A stretch of DNA of 6,544 nucleotides from assembly GCA_021781775.1 (NCBI GenBank), contig JAJXWE010000097.1:1-6544 (forward strand). Direction: 5' to 3'. This document shows positions 1 to 6,544 of this stretch, in pieces. This DNA is from Pseudomonadota bacterium. Lineage in GTDB: Bacteria > Pseudomonadota > Gammaproteobacteria > Steroidobacterales > Steroidobacteraceae. The position numbers were made by a program, and so were the translations under genes. Position 1 is the first letter of the stretch, and every line of letters begins with the position of its first letter. The notes beneath the pieces were generated by a model. It was not told where the DNA came from, ran no database searches, and saw nothing but the letters and a program-made list of their open reading frames with translations.

Positions 1-1
1 C

Positions 2-163
2 GTCGGGGAACACGACGTGCGCTTTCTCGGGGCCGGCGAGCAGCTCGTCCTGGGACACCGCGCCACCGACCGGGCCGTGTTTGCCCGAGGGGCTCTGACC
101 GCTGCGCTCTGGCTCGCGCAGCAGCCACCGGGCCGTTATCACATGCGTGATATTCTTTCTTAA
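2..163 (+). CDS. dapB: 4-hydroxy-tetrahydrodipicolinate reductase, C-terminal end (partial)
   Basis: Only the last 53 codons and the TAA stop are present; the 5' part lies outside the window. The visible protein reads VGEHDVRFLGAGEQLVLGHR at its start and ends in PGRYHMRDILS. This matches the C-terminus of DapB, where E. coli has VGEH, GERLEITHKASSR, FANGAVRSALWL and a final GLFDMRDVL. DapB is a cytoplasmic enzyme that reduces hydroxy-tetrahydrodipicolinate with NAD(P)H in the lysine and diaminopimelate pathway; the visible part belongs to the end of the substrate-binding and tetramerisation domain. dapB lies upstream of carA in many gammaproteobacteria, which supports the call. I see no convincing intrinsic terminator right after the stop, so some dapB transcription may continue into carAB. 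Confidence 0.9.
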   Translation, partial: VGEHDVRFLGAGEQLVLGHRATDRAVFARGALTAALWLAQQPPGRYHMRDILS

Positions 164-176
164 AATCAATTAGTTA
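164..176 (+). promoter_or_regulatory. Candidate IHF binding site in an AT-rich patch
   Basis: The 13 bases AATCAATTAGTTA match the IHF consensus WATCAANNNNTTR at every defined position. They sit in the only clearly AT-rich stretch of the window (about 151-185), just after the dapB stop and about 100 bp upstream of the predicted carA transcription start. Established knowledge: in E. coli, IHF binds far upstream of the carAB P1 promoter and bends DNA for PepA-dependent pyrimidine repression. A similar role here is inference. The AT-richness itself raises the chance of a fortuitous match. Confidence 0.5.
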
Positions 177-236
177 TGTAATTTCCTGCAGCGGATTCCC
201 GCCCCGCTTGCGACGCCGCAGCGGACCAATTTTCCA

Positions 237-265
237 TGGACACTCGCGGCGGCCGACCGTAGAAT
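237..265 (+). promoter_or_regulatory. Predicted sigma-70 promoter of carAB
   Basis: A -35 element TGGACA (237-242, five of six to consensus) is followed after exactly 17 bp by a -10 element TAGAAT (260-265, five of six). Transcription would start near 271-273, giving a carA leader of about 180 nt that contains the tandem repeat and hairpins described below. This is the best promoter-like match I found in the dapB-carA spacer. An 8-bp direct repeat GCAGCGGA (188-195 and 218-225, 30 bp apart) lies just upstream; its meaning is unknown. Read by eye, not scored against a matrix. Confidence 0.6.
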
Positions 266-272
266 TTCGCCC

Positions 273-312
273 GATCCGCGTGCGGGTTAGTCGATTCGTG
301 TGCGGGTTAGTC
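273..312 (+). repeat. Two tandem copies of a 20-bp repeat in the carA leader
   Basis: The unit GATYCGYGTGCGGGTTAGTC occurs at 273-292 and again directly at 293-312, with 18 of 20 positions identical; the differences are C/T at unit positions 4 and 7. The second copy is followed at once by the strong leader hairpin. The array begins at the predicted transcription start, so it could be a double operator on one face of the helix (20 bp is about two turns) or an RNA element. I do not recognise the motif as a known ArgR, PurR or PepA site. Confidence 0.85.
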
Positions 313-316
313 CACG

Positions 317-356
317 CAAAGCGGGAGGATGTTCACTTGGAACTCCTCCCGCTTTG
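317..356 (+). promoter_or_regulatory. Strong leader hairpin, possible attenuator or terminator
   Basis: Bases 317-329 (CAAAGCGGGAGGA) pair perfectly with 344-356 (TCCTCCCGCTTTG), a 13-bp stem. After a single bulged T at 330, four more pairs (331-334 with 340-343) close a 5-nt loop. The AAA/TTT flanks around a GC-rich core resemble an intrinsic terminator. The tail after the stem (TATATCC) is only weakly T-rich, so termination may be partial. Lying between the predicted promoter and carA, it would act as an attenuator; it could also end dapB transcription. The left arm contains the Shine-Dalgarno-like GGGAGG (323-328), which the hairpin would hide. Confidence 0.6.
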
Positions 357-457
357 TATATCCGCAGGTTACGGACCGAAAACCCCGGGCGGTGCGCCGA
401 TCGGGGTGGCCGGCTGACGCGAGAGCGAACCTGAAAAGAGAGGATTCATCGAAGTGA
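329..457 (+). CDS. Possible 42-codon arginine-rich leader ORF coupled to carA
   Basis: An ATG at 329 opens a 42-codon frame (MFTWNSSRFVYPQVTDRKPR at its start) that stops at TGA 455-457. The stop overlaps the carA GTG start as GTGA, an arrangement typical of translational coupling. Seven of 42 residues are arginine, written with CGC, CGA, CGG and AGA codons, including two AGA and two CGA that should be uncommon in such a GC-rich genome. Against it: GGGAGG abuts the ATG with no spacing, and the ATG lies inside the strong hairpin, so initiation there is doubtful. A TTG at 337, eight bases after GGGAGG, opens a competing 26-codon frame ending at 417. I see no family resemblance. Arginine is also over-represented in chance ORFs of GC-rich DNA, so this may be noncoding. 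Confidence 0.3.
   Translation: MFTWNSSRFVYPQVTDRKPRAVRRSGWPADARANLKREDSSK
365..433 (+). promoter_or_regulatory. Second leader fold next to the carA ribosome binding site
   Basis: A hairpin can form from 382-407: ACCCCG pairs with CGGGGT, and inside it GGCG pairs with CGCC around a GTG loop, with GAT unpaired on the right side. Around it, CAGGTT (365-370) can pair with AACCTG (428-433), enclosing the hairpin and ending four bases before the carA Shine-Dalgarno sequence. There is no T-run, so it is not a terminator. It might tune ribosome access to carA. Such small folds are common by chance in GC-rich DNA. Confidence 0.3.
437..443 (+). promoter_or_regulatory. carA ribosome binding site
   Basis: AGAGAGG lies ten bases before the GTG at 454 and gives a purine-rich Shine-Dalgarno match. 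It supports GTG 454 as the carA start together with the in-frame TGA at 415-417, between which there is no other ATG, GTG or TTG in that frame. Confidence 0.65.
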
Positions 458-1656
458 GCGTACCGGCAGTCCTGGCCCTGGCGGATGGAACCGTCTTCCG
501 TGGCCAGTCGATTGGTGCCAAAGGCAACACTACGGGCGAGGTCGTGTTCAACACCGCGATGACGGGCTATCAGGAGATTCTCACCGACCCGTCCTACGCC
601 CGCCAAATCGTTACGCTCACCTGTCCGCACATCGGCAACACCGGTGCCACCCCCGAGGACCTCGAGTCCGCCCAGATCTACAGCGCCGGGCTCGTCGTGC
701 GCGATCTGCCGGCGCGCTGGAGCAACTGGCGCGGCAGCGAGTCGCTCGGGACGTTCCTCGAGCGCGGCCGCATCGTCGCCATCGCCGGCATCGACACGCG
801 CCGCTTGACCCGCATTCTTCGCGAGCAGGGCGCGCAGGCCGGTTGCATCATGACCGGCGAGAAGGCCGATGCCGCCGCCGCGGTGATCGCGGCGCGCAAG
901 TTTCCGGGCCTCAAGGGAATGGATCTGGCCAAGGTGGTCAGCGTCCGGCGCGCCTTCCAGTGGAACGAGGGAAGCGTCTGGCCGGAGAGCGCGCGCACGC
1001 TGCGCTCGCATCAGCGCCTGCACGTCGTCGCTTACGATTTCGGCATCAAGCGCAACATCCTGCGCCTGCTCGCCGATTTCGGCTGCCGCATGACCGTCGT
1101 GCCGGCCGAGACCAGCGCCGAGGAAGCCCTCGCGCTCGCCCCCGACGGGCTGTTCCTCTCCAACGGTCCGGGCGATCCGGAACCGTGTACCTACGCCATC
1201 GAAGCGACGCGCGAGTTCCTGAACACCGACCTGCCCGTCTTCGGCATCTGCCTCGGACACCAGATCCTCGGGCTCGCCAGCGGGGCGCGCACCCTGAAGA
1301 TGAAGTTCGGCCATCACGGCGCGAACCATCCGGTGCAGGACCTCGAGACCGGCCGGGTGCTGATCACCAGCCAGAATCACGGCTTCGCGGTCGATGAGAC
1401 GACGCTGCCGACCAACGTGCGCGCCACGCACCGCTCGCTGTTCGACGGCTCGCTGCAGGGGCTCGCGTTCCAGGACCGACCGGTGTTCGGCTTCCAGGGC
1501 CATCCCGAGGCGAGCCCGGGGCCGCACGACATGAAGCCGCTGTTCGAGCGGTTCGTGCAGCTGATGGTGCGGCGGCTGCAGGCGCAACTGCGCCAGGGGC
1601 CGGCCGCGGCCGCGCCCACCCAGAGTCCGCCGCGCCAGCCGGCCGTTTCCCGTTGA
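454..1656 (+). CDS. carA: Carbamoyl phosphate synthetase small (glutaminase) subunit
   Basis: CarA hydrolyses glutamine and passes ammonia through a tunnel to CarB, the first step shared by arginine and pyrimidine synthesis; it acts in the cytoplasm as a CarA-CarB complex. The protein is 400 residues (E. coli 382). Residues 1 to about 150 form the small-chain N-terminal domain (GEVVFNTAMTGYQEILTDPS), and a class I glutamine amidotransferase domain begins near residue 190 (HVVAYDFGIKRNILR). The catalytic triad is visible: Cys266 in GICLGHQ, and His350 and Glu352 in GHPEASPGPHD, each offset by three from E. coli Cys269, His353 and Glu355. The start must be GTG 454, because an in-frame stop lies at 415-417 with no other start between. 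About 20 extra C-terminal residues are rich in Ala, Pro and Gln and look disordered. carB follows after 16 bp. Confidence 0.98.
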   Translation: MSVPAVLALADGTVFRGQSIGAKGNTTGEVVFNTAMTGYQEILTDPSYARQIVTLTCPHIGNTGATPEDLESAQIYSAGLVVRDLPARWSNWRGSESLGTFLERGRIVAIAGIDTRRLTRILREQGAQAGCIMTGEKADAAAAVIAARKFPGLKGMDLAKVVSVRRAFQWNEGSVWPESARTLRSHQRLHVVAYDFGIKRNILRLLADFGCRMTVVPAETSAEEALALAPDGLFLSNGPGDPEPCTYAIEATREFLNTDLPVFGICLGHQILGLASGARTLKMKFGHHGANHPVQDLETGRVLITSQNHGFAVDETTLPTNVRATHRSLFDGSLQGLAFQDRPVFGFQGHPEASPGPHDMKPLFERFVQLMVRRLQAQLRQGPAAAAPTQSPPRQPAVSR

Positions 1657-1672
1657 TGTCGAGACTGACCCA

Positions 1673-4896
<3,224 letters not shown>

Positions 4897-4900
<4 letters not shown>

Positions 4901-5370
4901 AGCGCACTCCCATGACGCAGCGCGGCGCCGAGGCGCTGCGCGCGGAGCTGAAGCGTTTGAAGAGCGAGGCGCGCCCGGCGGTGATCAAGGCGATCGCCGA
5001 GGCACGCGGTCACGGTGATCTGTCCGAGAACGCCGAATACCACGCCGCGCGCGAGCAGCAGGGTTTCATCGAGGGGCGGATCCGCGAGATCGAGGCGAAG
5101 CTGTCCAATGCCGAGGTGATCGATCCGAGCACGCTGCCGAACAGCGGCCGGGTGGTGTTCGGCGCGTTCGTCGAGCTGGAGGACGAGGAAGGCAACCGGC
5201 TCATGTACCAGGTCGTCGGCGAGGACGAGGCCGATATCGGGGCCGGCCGCATCTCCATCACCTCGCCGATCGCCCGCGCCCTGGTCGGCAAGTCCGAAGG
5301 GGACGTCGTCGACGTCACCGCTCCCGGTGGCGTGCGCTCCCTCGAGATCGTGGTGGTGCGCTTCGAGTAG
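4897..5370 (+). CDS. greA: Transcription elongation factor GreA
   Basis: GreA enters the secondary channel of RNA polymerase and stimulates cleavage of backtracked transcripts, rescuing paused complexes. The 157-residue protein matches the usual length (E. coli 158). The N-terminal coiled coil spans about residues 1-75, with the tip acidic residues Asp41 and Glu44 in HGDLSENAEYHAAREQQGF at E. coli numbering. The C-terminal FKBP-like domain follows and includes VGEDEADIGAGRISITSPIA. The ATG at 4897 overlaps the carB TGA (ATGA), and AGGAAG at 4881-4886 gives a ribosome binding site with ten bases of spacing. The N-terminus MKRTPMTQRGAE aligns with E. coli MQAIPMTLRGAE, so the later ATG at 4912 is less likely. 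A car-greA operon is established in Pseudomonas aeruginosa. The 3' end overlaps convergent yhbY, and I see no terminator. Confidence 0.98.
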
Positions 5371-5689
5371 GCGACGCCTCGCCCCCGGGGATCACGATGC
5401 GCGGCACGTCGGGCCGCGGCCGGTACAGCGCCGCGACGTTGCCGATGCGCTGCACGAGCGCGCTGCCGGTGCGCCGGGCCAGTTCCGTGAACAGCGTGTC
5501 GCGGGCCTCGCGATCGCCGCCCGGCGCCTTGACCTTGATCAGTTCGTGATCGGTGAGGGCCCGGTCGGTCTCCAGGGCGACCGCCTCGGTGAGGCCGGCG
5601 TTGCCCAGGCGCACCACGGGCTTCAGCGCATGCGCGAGCCCGCGCAGGTGCCGGCGCTGGCGCTCGGTGAGGGTCAATTCAGGGGACAT
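5315..5689 (-). CDS. yhbY: YhbY-family CRM-domain RNA-binding protein
   Basis: YhbY is a small RNA-binding protein with a CRM domain that associates with pre-50S ribosomal particles and helps large-subunit assembly. Residues 5 to about 100 align with E. coli YhbY (97 residues): RHLRGLAHALKPVVRLGNAG against KHLKGLAHPLKPVVLLGSNG type sequence, the GxxG RNA-binding loop at Gly29-Asn-Ala-Gly32, then HELIKVK and a final ALYRP strand. The protein here is 124 residues; the extra tail of about 24 residues is rich in Arg, Ser and Pro. Its last 18 codons and the stop are antisense to the end of greA, so that tail's composition is partly set by the greA sequence. No clear Shine-Dalgarno sequence precedes the ATG. 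A -10-like TACAAT on the same strand (5702-5697) would place transcription start at or next to the ATG, so the mRNA may be leaderless. Confidence 0.93.
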   Translation of the reverse strand: MSPELTLTERQRRHLRGLAHALKPVVRLGNAGLTEAVALETDRALTDHELIKVKAPGGDREARDTLFTELARRTGSALVQRIGNVAALYRPRPDVPRIVIPGGEASPTRSAPPRSRGSARHRER

Positions 5690-5711
5690 TGCGGGAATTG
5701 TACAGACTCAG
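5690..5711. promoter_or_regulatory. 22-bp divergent spacer between yhbY and rlmE
   Basis: The start codons of yhbY (minus) and rlmE (plus) are only 22 bp apart. The spacer holds the palindrome TGTACA (5699-5704), and on the minus strand a -10-like TACAAT (5702-5697). The nearest -35-like match for that strand is TGGACC (5727-5722) with a long 19-bp spacer, inside rlmE. Any rlmE promoter must lie mainly inside yhbY; I could not identify one with confidence. Neither gene has a clear Shine-Dalgarno sequence here. Confidence 0.35.
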
Positions 5712-6338
5712 ATGGCGAAGCGGTCCAAAAGCAGTGGTCGGTGGCTGCAGGAGCATTTTTCCGACCCCTACGTGAAGCGGGCGCAGGCCGAGGGCTGGCG
5801 CTCCCGGGCGGTGTTCAAGCTCGAAGAACTCGATCAGCGGGAGAAAATGCTGAGATCCGGGTCGATCTGCCTCGATCTGGGCGCCGCGCCCGGGGCTTGG
5901 AGCCAGTACGCGCGCCGCCGGCTGGCGCGTTCCGGCCGGGTCGTCGCCACGGACATATTGGCGATGGAGCCGCTCGAGGGCGTGGAGTTCGTCCAGGGCG
6001 ACTTCCGCGAGACGGAGGTTTTCGACCGTATTCTCGGGCTGTTGCCCGGGCGGCAGGTCGATTGGGTGCTCTCGGACATGGCGCCGGCCATGAGCGGTAT
6101 CGACGCGGTCGACCAGCCACGTGCGATGTATCTGGCCGAGCTCGCGCTTGATATGGCCGGCCGGGTCTTGAAGGATGGCGGTGGCGCCCTGATCAAGGTG
6201 TTTCAGGGTGCCGGCTTCGAGGCCTTGGTGCGCGAGGCCCGCAGCCGCTTCGAGCGGGTGAGGCTGGTGAAACCCTCCGCCTCGCGAGCGCGCAGCCCTG
6301 AGGTCTACCTGCTGGCGAAGGACTTCCGCTTGGTGTAG
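5712..6338 (+). CDS. rlmE: 23S rRNA (uridine-2552 2'-O) methyltransferase RlmE (FtsJ/RrmJ)
   Basis: RlmE transfers a methyl group from S-adenosylmethionine to the 2'-OH of U2552 in the 23S rRNA A-loop, a late step of 50S maturation. The 208-residue protein aligns over its whole length with E. coli RlmE (209): RWLQEHFSDPYVKRAQ, the SAM-binding motif DLGAAPGAW (residues 55-63), SDMAPAMSG, and KVFQG. The catalytic K-D-K-E tetrad is Lys36, Asp122, Lys162 and Glu197, each two below E. coli numbering. ATG 5712 is chosen because MAKRSKSSGRWLQEHF matches the family's N-terminus. The frame stays open upstream to 5553, but that part is antisense to yhbY and has no family similarity. ftsH begins 12 bp after the stop, the same neighbour as in E. 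coli, so the two are probably co-transcribed. Confidence 0.97.
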   Translation: MAKRSKSSGRWLQEHFSDPYVKRAQAEGWRSRAVFKLEELDQREKMLRSGSICLDLGAAPGAWSQYARRRLARSGRVVATDILAMEPLEGVEFVQGDFRETEVFDRILGLLPGRQVDWVLSDMAPAMSGIDAVDQPRAMYLAELALDMAGRVLKDGGGALIKVFQGAGFEALVREARSRFERVRLVKPSASRARSPEVYLLAKDFRLV

Positions 6339-6350
6339 CGTGCAGCTGTG

Positions 6351-6544
6351 ATGAACGATCTGACCAAGAACATCATTCTCTGGGTAATCATCGTCGTGAT
6401 TCTGCTGGCGGTTTTCAGCCGCTACATGCCGAGCACGAACGAGCCCCAGCCCCTGACGTACTCGACGTTCCTGAAGGACGTGCAGACCAACCAGGTCTCC
6501 ACGGTGACCTTCCAGGGAACCATGCTCTATGGCGTTCTGAAGAA
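6351..6544 (+). CDS. ftsH: ATP-dependent zinc metalloprotease FtsH, N-terminal part (partial)
   Basis: The first 64 codons are present; the gene runs off the window. FtsH is a membrane-anchored AAA+ protease that degrades misassembled membrane proteins and regulatory proteins such as LpxC and sigma-32 in E. coli. The visible part has a short cytoplasmic start (MNDLTKN), one transmembrane helix at about residues 8-24 (IILWVIIVVILLAVF), and the beginning of the periplasmic domain with LTYSTFLKDVQTNQVSTVTF. This parallels E. coli FtsH (MAKNLILWLVIAVVLM, then VDYSTFLQEVNNDQV). The AAA+ and HEXXH zinc protease regions are not visible. A GTG directly before the ATG (6348) is an alternative start; the Shine-Dalgarno sequence is weak. 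Confidence 0.95.
   Translation, partial: MNDLTKNIILWVIIVVILLAVFSRYMPSTNEPQPLTYSTFLKDVQTNQVSTVTFQGTMLYGVLK

Noticed and set aside
148..168. TGATATT and AAAATCA as a possible imperfect palindrome, considered as an ArgR box.
   Set aside because: The spacing and bases do not fit the E. coli ARG box, and most of it lies inside the dapB coding end.
186..221. Possible dapB terminator from CTGC (186-189) and GCAG (218-221).
   Set aside because: The stem is short with a mismatch and a loop of about 22 nt, and there is no T-run after it.
314..323. ACGCAAA resembling half of a PurR operator, as found at E. coli carAB.
   Set aside because: Only the left half matches; the bases after it lack the second half, and they are explained by the hairpin arm.
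208..417. A 69-codon plus-strand frame starting with TTG in the dapB-carA spacer.
   Set aside because: It starts upstream of the predicted promoter, has a rare start codon and no Shine-Dalgarno sequence. Only its 3' part from TTG 337 is kept as an alternative to the leader ORF.
5327..6151. A 274-codon plus-strand frame crossing the end of greA, yhbY and the start of rlmE.
   Set aside because: It overlaps three recognised genes in other frames and has no family resemblance.

Overview
The window looks like a piece of a high-GC (about two thirds GC by eye) gammaproteobacterial chromosome. The gene order is dapB (end) > carA > carB > greA, then yhbY on the opposite strand, then rlmE (ftsJ/rrmJ) > ftsH (start). 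This order, together with close similarity of CarA, CarB, GreA and RlmE to the E. coli proteins, fits a Pseudomonas-, Xanthomonas- or Chromatiales-like lineage. I cannot name a genus. Nothing points to mobile DNA: there is no insertion sequence, integrase, tRNA, rRNA or CRISPR.

Layout. Positions 2-163 are the C-terminus of DapB (lysine/diaminopimelate synthesis). Positions 164-453 are a signal-rich spacer that I read as the carAB control region: an AT-rich patch with an exact match to the IHF consensus, a good sigma-70-type promoter (237-265), a 20-bp tandem repeat beginning at the predicted transcription start, a strong 40-nt hairpin with an AAA/TTT-flanked stem, a possible 42-codon arginine-rich leader ORF whose stop overlaps the carA GTG start, and a second small hairpin. 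Positions 454-4900 hold carA and carB, the two subunits of carbamoyl phosphate synthetase. The greA start overlaps the carB stop (ATGA). yhbY runs the other way, with its 3' end overlapping greA by 56 bp, and is separated by only 22 bp from the divergent rlmE. rlmE is followed 12 bp later by the start of ftsH, which runs off the window.

How the genes work together. CarA releases ammonia from glutamine and CarB makes carbamoyl phosphate for both arginine and pyrimidines; the ornithine and UMP/IMP contact residues of CarB are all present, so feedback control is expected. Joining carAB to the elongation factor gene greA matches the car-greA operon known from Pseudomonas aeruginosa. yhbY and rlmE both act on the 50S ribosomal subunit, and ftsH next to rlmE is a conserved pairing. 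The coding part is therefore conventional housekeeping content. The part that deserves a second look is the dapB-carA spacer, whose leader could carry an attenuation or translational-coupling control of carAB. That is inference from sequence only.
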